From Thiothrix winogradskyi (GTDB taxonomy: Bacteria; Pseudomonadota; Gammaproteobacteria; Thiotrichales; Thiotrichaceae): a stretch of DNA of 64,000 bases. This document shows positions 9,077-18,115 of this stretch, in pieces (the first letter of the stretch is position 1; each line of letters begins with the position of its first letter). Both the position numbers and the translations under genes were made by a program. Location: positions 3,100,001-3,164,000 of the forward strand of contig NZ_CP091244.1 in NCBI RefSeq assembly GCF_021650935.1. The letters run 5' to 3'. Under the pieces are notes generated by a model. It did not search any database and was not told where the DNA came from. It was given only the letters and a program-made list of their open reading frames with translations.

Positions 9077-10346
9077 GGGAACCTCTAAAAACCCGGCGTA
9101 TTGCAACGGTTAGCGTTGGCCTATCGGCATTTTGTTAAAAAAACACCAACCCATCTCAATTTTTAGCACACCAAGCCACAATCAGGTTGTTTTTCCGCAT
9201 TTTTGCTGTTTTTTCGGGAATTTCTCCATCAAATGGGCACAACTCCGCCCTCTCTGAGCGAACAGAGCCGACGCAGGTTATACACGGTTGCTTTGATGCT
9301 GAGGCCGAATACTGCCCGTGCCAACCCAATGCTGCGGATGGCTTTGCCACCCATCGCACAGATTGACCCAAACACATGCTCAACCCGTGCGCGGGGTCTG
9401 GCGATGCGGGTGTTGCGGCGTTTCTGGCAGTCGGATTGCGGCTTGCCTTTCTTGGCTTTGTGCTGGATGTGTAACCGCCAGCTACCTTGGTTGAGGCGTT
9501 GTTCACGGGATTGGTCTTCATAACCTTTGTCCGCCCATACGTCACGGCTGGTGTTGGCTCGGTCAAGCACCGCTTCAAAATGGTTGGTGTCATGCTCTTT
9601 GGCGGTGCTGATGTGGCGTTTGCGGATGAGTTTGTATTTCCGATCGGCACTGATACTGAGTTTGTAGCCGTGGTAGCTTTTGCCGTGTTTTTTCGTCCAG
9701 CTTGCTTCCGTATCCTTTTGGCGACGTTGGGCAGGTGTCCAGCCAGCGGGTGTTGCCGCTTGTTCCAACAGCGCTTTTTCTTCTTTGTGGAAATGTTGTT
9801 TAGGGGCTTCCACCAGCGTGGCATCGACGATTTGACCACCACGGGCAATAAAACCGTGTTGTTGTAATTGCCGTTGGACGGCATCAAACAGGGCATCCGC
9901 ACCACCTGCCGCACTGATCCGTTCACGGAATACCCACAAGGTATTGGCATCCGGGATCGTGCTGGAATGACGCAGGCCACAAAACCGTTGGAACGACAGC
10001 CGGTCAAGCAATTGGTATTCCAATGCCTCGTCCGACAGGTTGTACAGGTGTTGCAACACCAAGACCCGTACCATCAGTTCCGTTGGGTAGGGTGGACGGC
10101 CTCCTCGCTTGTCACTTGGGCGTGGGGCGATGTGGTCGATTTCTGCTGCCAAGGCGACAAAGTTGACGTGCTGGTTCAGCGTGGACAGCAGGTCGCCCTT
10201 GCGGTCGAGTTTCTGTTCACGCTCTTCGGCGGCAAACAGACTGGTTTTGATGGCACTTTTCTTGGGCATGGCTAGTAACGGGGCGGTGGCTCAGATGAGC
10301 ATTTTCTCACATTTGTGTGGGTATCAGTGGGTTTTTAGAGGTTCCC
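9077..10346 (-). mobile_element. IS5-family insertion sequence, copy 2
   Basis: A 1270-bp element, minus orientation, with the same 18-bp inverted repeats as copies 1 and 3. A 4-bp target duplication TAAT lies at 9073-9076 and 10347-10350. Its transposase protein is identical to that of copy 3, indicating recent movement. It interrupts the giant gene in C-terminal module 2. Confidence 0.92.
9229..10269 (-). CDS. IS5-family transposase (copy 2)
   Basis: A 346-residue DDE transposase, same protein as copy 3, with the catalytic acids in GGQIVDATLVE, VWADKGYED and RARVEHVFG. It is intact. It lies inside the C-terminal cassette of the giant secreted protein gene and in the same direction, so read-through from that gene would make transposase mRNA. 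Confidence 0.92.
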   Translation of the reverse strand: MPKKSAIKTSLFAAEEREQKLDRKGDLLSTLNQHVNFVALAAEIDHIAPRPSDKRGGRPPYPTELMVRVLVLQHLYNLSDEALEYQLLDRLSFQRFCGLRHSSTIPDANTLWVFRERISAAGGADALFDAVQRQLQQHGFIARGGQIVDATLVEAPKQHFHKEEKALLEQAATPAGWTPAQRRQKDTEASWTKKHGKSYHGYKLSISADRKYKLIRKRHISTAKEHDTNHFEAVLDRANTSRDVWADKGYEDQSREQRLNQGSWRLHIQHKAKKGKPQSDCQKRRNTRIARPRARVEHVFGSICAMGGKAIRSIGLARAVFGLSIKATVYNLRRLCSLREGGVVPI

Positions 10347-13300
10347 TAATAGCGATGGGTGCATTTACGCCGCTGACGGTGACAACATTCGACTCCATCC
10401 ATGTCAACGATGGCACATCCGTCTGACTATTGAAGCTGACGACATCCGGTACGCTATCAATCACCAACGTCGTGCTTTTGAAGATAAGTGCCGTTTTGCC
10501 TAATTTCACGGTAGTCGTGACAGCAGTGGCGGACTTGCTGGAAGTGGTGTGGCGTACTTGCAAGGTGTCACCATTTTGTACCGTGCCTTTGGCTTTGGTG
10601 TATGCCGCGCCATTTTTACGGTATTCACCGCCCGTAATGGTAAGCGGTGTTACGCCTGCTAACCCACTCACGGTGAGGGTGTTCGACTCCACCACCGTGA
10701 CGGGAAATACGTCTTTTTGTTCCACGAAGTAGTTCAGCGTCGGTGGTGGCGTGACGCTGACTGGCGCACAGGCTGCTGCCCAGATACTACCGTGAGCACC
10801 GGCAATGACGGCTTTGTCGGCGAGGCGTTGGTAGGTGTAGGGGTATGCTATCGCTTGTTGCGTTGTCCATGCACGTCCGTCACTGGAGGTGAGCAAGCCT
10901 TGGGTAGTCAGCGCAATGTACTGGTTGTCTTGCCAATAGATCGCTGACCATGTGCGGACAGTGGCAACTTCCGTCACACCGTCCACAGTTGGCTTGATGG
11001 CGACGGTCGTAGTAAGGCTACTGAGGTTGGCAGCCATGAGATGGCTATTGCCTGCGGAGTCAAACAGCAGGTATTGGCTACCGTTCCAAACCGCGCCGTG
11101 TTCTAGTGCCGAGGCATCTTGCCCTGTGTTGGTGGCGCGGGTTGCCCATACCAAACCATCGGTACTGGAGAGAATAACGCCTTGCCCACCGACCACGAAC
11201 TCGTTGTTGCCCGTATCAACGTAAGCAAGTTTCGCTGTCGTGCCAGAGGTGGCTTGCTGCCAGTTGATGCCGTCCACACTGGTTAGGATTGTTCCTTGTG
11301 CGCCAACGGCAACGTAACGACCTTTGGCGTAGGCGATGTCGTTGAGGGCGTTGCCTTGGAAAGCGGTGACGGGTGTCCACGTGATGCGGTCATCTGACCA
11401 GAACAAACCACCGAGCAGCGATACGCCGACGTGGCGTGTGCCGGTGTCGGCTTTGGCGACTGCCCAGATGTTGCTGGGGTATGTGCCGTTTTGGAAAATG
11501 CCGCTCCATTGGAAACCGTCACCGTTGAGGATGGCTTGTTCGCCTGTATCGCTGTAGCCGAATACCGTAATGGGACTGGTGTCTTTGCTCGCAAAGGTTA
11601 GGGCGTGGAAGTGGTTGGTGGTGCGTGACCCGGTTTGTGGGTAGGGGGAAACGTTCGCCATGTTGCGGTAGTCGCAGCCTTGTACCAGTCGTTTTGCCTG
11701 TAGAGTGAAGGCTTGGGCGCTGGTGTTGTTGGTGGTGATGGTTTCCGCTGTGCTGGTGGTCGCGTTGGCGCTCACTTTGAGGGTGTTGCCTGCTGCGTAG
11801 CCAGAATAGCGGTTGGTGACTTCGACCGTGGCGGTTTGACCTGCGGGAATTGTGCCAAGGTTGAAGGTGTCAGTCTTCGTGGGTGGGAAGCTGATACAAC
11901 TTATACTCGCGTTATCTGCATGGCTGAGTGGGCAATTGGCTGTGCCTTGGGTTAGGTTGAGCGCTACAGGTTGGGTGCGTGATTTGCCTGTGCTGTCTTC
12001 GTCAGCGGGGGAATCGACATTCAACACTACAGCTTCAGCGGCGGCTTTGCCGTTGTTGGTGACGGTGATGGTGTGTTTGGTTAGCGTGTCGGGTGTGATG
12101 GTGCTGGGGTTAGTCAGCGTCACGGCGAGGTCTGCTACCACGGGTTGCAGGTCGTCTTTTTTGGTGGGGTCGGTGTCTTTCTTGTATTCGTCAAGATTGC
12201 TCAGGGTGTCACCGTCTTTGTCCTGTGAGGCATCGCTGGCATCGAGCGGGTTTAAACCGTATTGGGTTTCCCAAACGTCGGGCATTCCGTCGTTGTCGTC
12301 GTCGGGGTCTTTGTTATCACCGATGTTGTCTTTGTCTGCATCTTTGGATTCGGTGGCATCAAGTGGGAAAACGTCGTCTTTATCATTCACACCATCGCCG
12401 TCAGTATCGGCTTTGAGTGGGTCTGTACCTTTAGTCGCTTCGTCACTATCGCTGATTCCATCGTTATCGTCGTCGGGGTCAGCGTTGTTACCAATACCGT
12501 CTTTATCGGTGTCTAAAGTTTCTTTTGGATCATTTGGGAAAGCATCTTTATCATCAGCTACGCCGTCTTTGTCGCTATCGGGCGCGGTGTTGGTTTTGTC
12601 TTGTGGGTAAGGGTCGAGATTGTCTTTTACGCCATCGCCATCGAAATCTACGAAGCTGGAGTTAGTGGCATCAGCTAGGGTAAAGGGATTGCGATTATGT
12701 TCAAATAGTCCCGATATGGTGATTGGTGTTTTGAACTCAACACCTGAATTATTAATCAACCATAAGTTAATTAGATGTGAATAGCTAGGTGTTGCGAGAC
12801 TCACAACTTGTTTATCTGCACCAGACAAAACCACACGATGCGTCCCCGATGTATGAAAATTGTAGTATGGAGCATCACCATACAGATACCAACTATTGGG
12901 AGCAGTAGATAACTGAGTGAAATTCCCTTTAATTTCTAAAACCCCAGCCGACAAGTAGTTCGCACCTTTGTAATTGCCATGGGCTCCACTACTATCCATC
13001 ACAAAATCGCCCTGAACCACAACACGGTCAGCAGCGTTTACCATGTACAACGTACCATAACTGTAAGTGTAACTGCCATCAGTAGCTTGGCTTTGAATCC
13101 GGTAATCACCTGTCACTATCAGTTTTCCACCGTTAACGTTCAGTGTTCCTCCAGAGTGAATAAAGTCCCCTTCTATTGTCAAGGTATGACCATTGAGGTC
13201 TAGGGTATTTGCCTGCAAAGTAGCGGCATCGCCACTTGCCAGCTTGATGCGGATGTCTTTCTGTAATGTGAAATTTAAAGAACTTACGGACAAGTCCGCC

Positions 13301-15891
13301 AATGACAACGTGTCCTCAGCATAAATTAACTTATCCGTTGTGTAATCACCCGGCATAAAAGTCACATTGGCAGGATTATTGAAAAATTCTAGTTCAGTAA
13401 AATGTGACCGATCAGAACTAGCTGCCATAAAATTTACAACTTGCTTGCCCGTTCCAGACAATAGAACACGGTGTGTTCCTGATGTATGAAAATTGTAGTA
13501 TGGAGCATCACCATACAGATACCAACTATTGGGAGCAGTAGATAACTGAGTGAAATTCCCTTTAATTTCTAAAACCCCAGCCGACAAGTAGTTCACACCT
13601 TTGTAATTGCCATGGGATACACTGCTATCCATCACAAAATCGCCCTGAACCACAACGCGGTCAGCAGGGTTTACCATGTACAACGTACCATAACTGTAAG
13701 TGTAACTGCCATCAGTAGCTTGACTTTGAATCCGGTAATCACCTGTCACCACCAGTTTCCCACCGTTGACGTTTAGTGTCCCTCCCGCTTGGAGAAAACT
13801 ACCGCCAACACTCAAGGACTTGCCATTGAGTATTAACGCCCCACTATTCATGGTAAGCCTACCTGCAATACTAGAATTACCGTCAACAGTTACATTACAT
13901 CCATCCACTGTAACATTCGACCAGTAGTTACCCGCCAAACTACAATTATAATTCCAAGTGCCATCGCGATATTGTGTTGGCTTCAAAACCAAGGAATTCA
14001 ATATTCCATCACTTCCTTTTTTAGTCGGATCGGTATGATGCCAATACTCATAGCCATTACTGAAGCCATCTGCATCAAAATCTCCGTGATATACTTCGCC
14101 TAAGCTTTTAAAATAATCATTTTCCCAACTGTCAGGTAACTTATCATTATCAGTATCATTCATATCAACCAAACGCTTGGTATAAATGGGAGAAGCTGTC
14201 TCTGCAACACTTACACTAAGCGAAACGTCAGCATTACCCCCAGTATGATCGTAGATACTCCATCCATCCACGCTAATATTGTATTTTCTACAGCCACCGC
14301 CTAAGTCAACAGCACCAGACAGCGCATAGCTCATGCTTTTTGTCGTGCTAGAACTTGCATTTTTAAACAACAAATTGGCTGTATTTGTATCATCGCCGCA
14401 AAACTTAACAGAAACCGAGAAATCTCCAGACTTCCATTCATTAGGCAAATCAACCAACTCCACATTATTAACATTAATTACTTTTATATTATTAGTAAAA
14501 TGGTAAATAACCTTATCAAGATCATATGAATACTTCCCATCAACTTCTGTAAATAACGTAGGGTAGTAACTGAGTACTGCATCGCCCAACTTTTTTGCCA
14601 CAAACAGATTAACATCTTGGAATGTTCTAGCGTAAATACGAGCGATTTCAAGTTTATTTTTGACCTTGTAATGATCCACACTTAATGTTGGTTTAATCAC
14701 AAGAAAAAATCCTGACTGAATTGCATTTGCAGTATCATTCATAGCGTCAATTGCGATGCTAATATTACTAGATAATTTACTATACTTCTTTGGAGCAATT
14801 GCAGATATAGTATCTGCAATTATTTTTAATGCTAACGATGATGTTAAAAATGATTCATGAGCCAAAACAAAATTAGCAAAAATTACGTCCCTATCACCCA
14901 AACGATACATATCTTTTTTACTAAGCAGATCTGCATATTTATTAGCATTAGCTAAAGAATTCTCCAAGCCATTTATATCTTCAAGTATCTTATATATTCC
15001 ATCTATTTTTTTAAACTCTTTTTTGCTCAATAACAACTCTGATAAATCTTTAACTTCAATAACAAAGCCCAATAAATCAGTCCGCAGCTTTAATCCATCC
15101 AAACTCCCATCTGCGTTATTATATTTCCCATTTTGGAAATTCATTGAAATTCCATAAAAAACAGAGCCAAAGTTAATAATTATTTTTGTTATTTTATTAT
15201 TTACCAATTCTGCTTCTTTTTCATTTTCCATGTAAGCAGATAAAAGACCCAACTCAATACCACCGTTAGGATAATCAGAGTCTAAATTAAACTTCTTGGG
15301 ATGCAACAACCCTCTTATTTTTACAATAGCACTAATACCCGAAACAATTGCATCCTTCGCATCTACTAACATCTGAGTGCTTTCAGCAAATGAAGTAGCA
15401 AAACCATTCAATGAGAAATGTCTATCTTGAAAACCAGACCAATAAGCACTAACTTCTTCATCGCCTCTTTTGAAAATATCATCAACGCCTGACTCAATCG
15501 CGCTATCGACTTCACTTGGTATTTTACTTGAAAAATTTGTATTGTAAGTATTTTCCAAATCAGTCATGGATGACAAAACAATTTCTCTTGAATTATTCAG
15601 TGCTACCAAATCATGTAAGTAGTCGTTAAATTGCTCATCTGGGACACCGATCTTGTCAAATCCATCAAGAATCTCGTCATTTGTCAAATAAACATTCATC
15701 AAATCTTGTTGAATTTTACTGAAATCTTTAGATGACGTTTTACTGAGAAGATTGATTCCTATCCCATAATTATTGATTGATTGCTCAGTTGATGCCCAAG
15801 ATGGCTGTACTGAAAAAATCAGCAAAAATGTCGTTACCAGCACAACAGACTGTTTAATTTTAGACCATATCAATACAGAATGACGCTGCAC
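10324..15891 (-). CDS. Giant secreted multidomain protein, truncated by IS5 copy 2
   Basis: About 1855 codons remain, from a GTG at 15891 (AAAGG just upstream; the exact start is uncertain) to a stop inside IS5 copy 2 that adds REPLKTH. A signal peptide (SVVLVTTFLLIFSVQPSWA) starts it. Next comes a long helical region of about 500 residues, then an internally duplicated beta-rich segment with GGTLNVNGGKL. Three or four thrombospondin-type-3-like, calcium-binding Asp-rich repeats follow (DTDKDGIGNNADPDDD), then a DUF11-like domain (LAVTLTNPSTITPDT), a Ycf48-like propeller segment (VGAQGTILTSVDGINW) and one and a half copies of the C-terminal module. The ancestral gene ended at 7601. It was probably a cell-surface or sheath protein and is now likely defective. 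IS5 copy 3 sits about 60 bp upstream of the start and may have removed the promoter. Confidence 0.8.
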   Translation of the reverse strand: MQRHSVLIWSKIKQSVVLVTTFLLIFSVQPSWASTEQSINNYGIGINLLSKTSSKDFSKIQQDLMNVYLTNDEILDGFDKIGVPDEQFNDYLHDLVALNNSREIVLSSMTDLENTYNTNFSSKIPSEVDSAIESGVDDIFKRGDEEVSAYWSGFQDRHFSLNGFATSFAESTQMLVDAKDAIVSGISAIVKIRGLLHPKKFNLDSDYPNGGIELGLLSAYMENEKEAELVNNKITKIIINFGSVFYGISMNFQNGKYNNADGSLDGLKLRTDLLGFVIEVKDLSELLLSKKEFKKIDGIYKILEDINGLENSLANANKYADLLSKKDMYRLGDRDVIFANFVLAHESFLTSSLALKIIADTISAIAPKKYSKLSSNISIAIDAMNDTANAIQSGFFLVIKPTLSVDHYKVKNKLEIARIYARTFQDVNLFVAKKLGDAVLSYYPTLFTEVDGKYSYDLDKVIYHFTNNIKVINVNNVELVDLPNEWKSGDFSVSVKFCGDDTNTANLLFKNASSSTTKSMSYALSGAVDLGGGCRKYNISVDGWSIYDHTGGNADVSLSVSVAETASPIYTKRLVDMNDTDNDKLPDSWENDYFKSLGEVYHGDFDADGFSNGYEYWHHTDPTKKGSDGILNSLVLKPTQYRDGTWNYNCSLAGNYWSNVTVDGCNVTVDGNSSIAGRLTMNSGALILNGKSLSVGGSFLQAGGTLNVNGGKLVVTGDYRIQSQATDGSYTYSYGTLYMVNPADRVVVQGDFVMDSSVSHGNYKGVNYLSAGVLEIKGNFTQLSTAPNSWYLYGDAPYYNFHTSGTHRVLLSGTGKQVVNFMAASSDRSHFTELEFFNNPANVTFMPGDYTTDKLIYAEDTLSLADLSVSSLNFTLQKDIRIKLASGDAATLQANTLDLNGHTLTIEGDFIHSGGTLNVNGGKLIVTGDYRIQSQATDGSYTYSYGTLYMVNAADRVVVQGDFVMDSSGAHGNYKGANYLSAGVLEIKGNFTQLSTAPNSWYLYGDAPYYNFHTSGTHRVVLSGADKQVVSLATPSYSHLINLWLINNSGVEFKTPITISGLFEHNRNPFTLADATNSSFVDFDGDGVKDNLDPYPQDKTNTAPDSDKDGVADDKDAFPNDPKETLDTDKDGIGNNADPDDDNDGISDSDEATKGTDPLKADTDGDGVNDKDDVFPLDATESKDADKDNIGDNKDPDDDNDGMPDVWETQYGLNPLDASDASQDKDGDTLSNLDEYKKDTDPTKKDDLQPVVADLAVTLTNPSTITPDTLTKHTITVTNNGKAAAEAVVLNVDSPADEDSTGKSRTQPVALNLTQGTANCPLSHADNASISCISFPPTKTDTFNLGTIPAGQTATVEVTNRYSGYAAGNTLKVSANATTSTAETITTNNTSAQAFTLQAKRLVQGCDYRNMANVSPYPQTGSRTTNHFHALTFASKDTSPITVFGYSDTGEQAILNGDGFQWSGIFQNGTYPSNIWAVAKADTGTRHVGVSLLGGLFWSDDRITWTPVTAFQGNALNDIAYAKGRYVAVGAQGTILTSVDGINWQQATSGTTAKLAYVDTGNNEFVVGGQGVILSSTDGLVWATRATNTGQDASALEHGAVWNGSQYLLFDSAGNSHLMAANLSSLTTTVAIKPTVDGVTEVATVRTWSAIYWQDNQYIALTTQGLLTSSDGRAWTTQQAIAYPYTYQRLADKAVIAGAHGSIWAAACAPVSVTPPPTLNYFVEQKDVFPVTVVESNTLTVSGLAGVTPLTITGGEYRKNGAAYTKAKGTVQNGDTLQVRHTTSSKSATAVTTTVKLGKTALIFKSTTLVIDSVPDVVSFNSQTDVPSLTWMESNVVTVSGVNAPIAIREPLKTH
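12815..13152. repeat. Internal coding duplication, unit A
   Basis: About 338 bp nearly identical to 13448-13785 (period 633 bp), both in frame within the giant secreted gene. Each encodes a beta-rich stretch with GDYRIQSQATDGSYTYSYG and WYLYGDAPYYNFHTSG. The high nucleotide identity points to recent duplication or gene conversion. Confidence 0.85.
13448..13785. repeat. Internal coding duplication, unit B
   Basis: Partner of 12815-13152. The differences are few and many are synonymous or conservative (for example PADRV versus AADRV). The two units could recombine and delete 633 bp in frame. Confidence 0.85.
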
Positions 15892-15953
15892 ATTACCTTT
15901 GTGAATCCACGCACCGAGCTTGCTATGCTGACCACATAGGTAGACAAACAATA

Positions 15954-17223
15954 GGGAACCTCTAAAAACCCACTGATACCCACACAAATGTGAGAAAATG
16001 CTCATCTGAGCCACCGCCCCGTTACTAGCCATGCCCAAGAAAAGTGCCATCAAAACCAGTCTGTTTGCCGCCGAAGAGCGTGAACAGAAACTCGACCGCA
16101 AGGGCGACCTGCTGTCCACGCTGAACCAGCACGTCAACTTTGTCGCCTTGGCAGCAGAAATCGACCACATCGCCCCACGCCCAAGTGACAAGCGAGGAGG
16201 CCGTCCACCCTACCCAACGGAACTGATGGTACGGGTCTTGGTGTTGCAACACCTGTACAACCTGTCGGACGAGGCATTGGAATACCAATTGCTTGACCGG
16301 CTGTCGTTCCAACGGTTTTGTGGCCTGCGTCATTCCAGCACGATCCCGGATGCCAATACCTTGTGGGTATTCCGTGAACGGATCAGTGCGGCAGGTGGTG
16401 CGGATGCCCTGTTTGATGCCGTCCAACGGCAATTACAACAACACGGTTTTATTGCCCGTGGTGGTCAAATCGTCGATGCCACGCTGGTGGAAGCCCCTAA
16501 ACAACATTTCCACAAAGAAGAAAAAGCGCTGTTGGAACAAGCGGCAACACCCGCTGGCTGGACACCTGCCCAACGTCGCCAAAAGGATACGGAAGCAAGC
16601 TGGACGAAAAAACACGGCAAAAGCTACCACGGCTACAAACTCAGTATCAGTGCCGATCGGAAATACAAACTCATCCGCAAACGCCACATCAGCACCGCCA
16701 AAGAGCATGACACCAACCATTTTGAAGCGGTGCTTGACCGAGCCAACACCAGCCGTGACGTATGGGCGGACAAAGGTTATGAAGACCAATCCCGTGAACA
16801 ACGCCTCAACCAAGGTAGCTGGCGGTTACACATCCAGCACAAAGCCAAGAAAGGCAAGCCGCAATCCGACTGCCAGAAACGCCGCAACACCCGCATCGCC
16901 AGACCCCGCGCACGGGTTGAGCATGTGTTTGGGTCAATCTGTGCGATGGGTGGCAAAGCCATCCGCAGCATTGGGTTGGCACGGGCAGTATTCGGCCTCA
17001 GCATCAAAGCAACCGTGTATAACCTGCGTCGGCTCTGTTCGCTCAGAGAGGGCGGAGTTGTGCCCATTTGATGGAGAAATTCCCGAAAAAACAGCAAAAA
17101 TGCGGAAAAACAACCTGATTGTGGCTTGGTGTGCTAAAAATTGAGATGGGTTGGTGTTTTTTTAACAAAATGCCGATAGGCCAACGCTAACCGTTGCAAT
17201 ACGCCGGGTTTTTAGAGGTTCCC
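15954..17223 (+). mobile_element. IS5-family insertion sequence, copy 3
   Basis: A 1270-bp element, plus orientation, with 18-bp inverted repeats and a 4-bp target duplication AATA (15950-15953 and 17224-17227). It is inverted relative to copy 2, about 5.6 kb away. Independent target duplications show that the two inserted separately. Downstream, 17228-17440 holds no gene I can support. Confidence 0.92.
16031..17071 (+). CDS. IS5-family transposase (copy 3)
   Basis: A 346-residue DDE transposase with the same sequence as copy 2 and an intact catalytic triad (GGQIVDATLVE, VWADKGYED, RARVEHVFG). The element lies just upstream of the giant secreted gene, pointing away from it. Confidence 0.92.
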   Translation: MPKKSAIKTSLFAAEEREQKLDRKGDLLSTLNQHVNFVALAAEIDHIAPRPSDKRGGRPPYPTELMVRVLVLQHLYNLSDEALEYQLLDRLSFQRFCGLRHSSTIPDANTLWVFRERISAAGGADALFDAVQRQLQQHGFIARGGQIVDATLVEAPKQHFHKEEKALLEQAATPAGWTPAQRRQKDTEASWTKKHGKSYHGYKLSISADRKYKLIRKRHISTAKEHDTNHFEAVLDRANTSRDVWADKGYEDQSREQRLNQGSWRLHIQHKAKKGKPQSDCQKRRNTRIARPRARVEHVFGSICAMGGKAIRSIGLARAVFGLSIKATVYNLRRLCSLREGGVVPI

Positions 17224-17440
17224 AATAGCAAACCGAACAAGTAGGTTATGGTAGACATGGTAGCAGCCCCTGCTAAGATAAAATTTCTACAAGAATACAC
17301 CAATAAGAAAAAATAATGAATGCTTCGTTAATTGAATATTACTATTTTTTATCATGACGATGCCTCAGAAAACTCCCCATCGCCATCAATAAAAACGTAC
17401 AATACAAAACAATCATGTACATAAAACAGGAAGCAATCCC

Positions 17441-17716
17441 ATGACCACTTGGACAGTTGCCACCGCCCGCCAAAACTTCACATCCCTGCTGGAAGCCAGC
17501 CGCCTCAGCGTGCAGCCAATTTATCGCCATCACCAACTGGTCGCCGCCGTGGTAGATGCCGCAACCTACCAACGCCTACAGCAACAACACCTGCAACAGC
17601 CAAGCCTAGCGGATACATTCCGCGACCTACGCCAACTCATCAAGGCAGAAGATGCGCTACCTGTCATCCCACGGCATACACGAGCAAACTCCTTCGCAGA
17701 AGGACTCGCCGACTAA
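17441..17716 (+). CDS. Phd/YefM-type antitoxin
   Basis: A 91-residue protein with the Phd N-terminal DNA-binding fold: TTWTVATARQNFTSLLEAS, then VQPIYRHHQLVAAVVDAATYQRL. The C-terminal part (from about residue 55) would wrap the toxin. The stop overlaps the toxin start (TAATG), typical of coupled toxin-antitoxin genes. Such antitoxins usually repress their own promoter. AGGAAG a few bases before the ATG is a good ribosome site. Confidence 0.85.
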   Translation: MTTWTVATARQNFTSLLEASRLSVQPIYRHHQLVAAVVDAATYQRLQQQHLQQPSLADTFRDLRQLIKAEDALPVIPRHTRANSFAEGLAD

Positions 17717-18105
17717 TGCTCTGTGACACCAATATTATTAGCGAATTAGCCAGACTCCAGCCCAACCCCGGTGTAGCAGCGTGGTCAGAAACCGTCACGC
17801 ATATACACCTAAGCGTCATCACCGTGGAAGAAATTCACTTCGGCTTGGCATGGAAAAACAATGCGCGGATTCGCACATGGTTTGAACATTTTCTGCAAAA
17901 TCACTGCACAGTGTTACCCGTTACCCCAGAAATTGCGCGATTAGCCGGAGAAATGCGTGGTAGCCTGCAAACGCAAGGCAGCACCCGCGAACAAGCCGAC
18001 ATGCTCATTGCCGCCACCGCCGCCGTACATGGCTTACCACTCGTCACCCGCAACGAGAAAGATTTTGTCGGATGTTGCATCAGCGTGATTAACCCGTTTT
18101 CGTAG
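17716..18105 (+). CDS. VapC/FitB-type PIN-domain toxin
   Basis: A 129-residue PIN-domain RNase toxin, starting at the ATG that overlaps the antitoxin stop. Catalytic acids are visible in MLCDTNIISELA (Asp 4), TVEEIHFGLA (Glu near 42), REQADMLIAATA (Asp near 98) and VTRNEKDFVG (Asp near 116). It would cleave tRNA or other RNA when the antitoxin is degraded. A longer frame upstream in this phase is an overlap artefact. The target RNA cannot be predicted. Confidence 0.88.
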   Translation: MLCDTNIISELARLQPNPGVAAWSETVTHIHLSVITVEEIHFGLAWKNNARIRTWFEHFLQNHCTVLPVTPEIARLAGEMRGSLQTQGSTREQADMLIAATAAVHGLPLVTRNEKDFVGCCISVINPFS

Positions 18106-18115
18106 GCAAACCACC

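Noticed and set aside
10324..16191. 1955-codon frame of the giant gene including IS5 copy 3 sequence
   Set aside because: The first 100 codons are antisense to the IS5 copy 3 transposase; the true signal peptide starts near 15891.
9077..17223. Composite transposon formed by IS5 copies 2 and 3
   Set aside because: Each copy has its own 4-bp target duplication and they are independent insertions around one resident gene.
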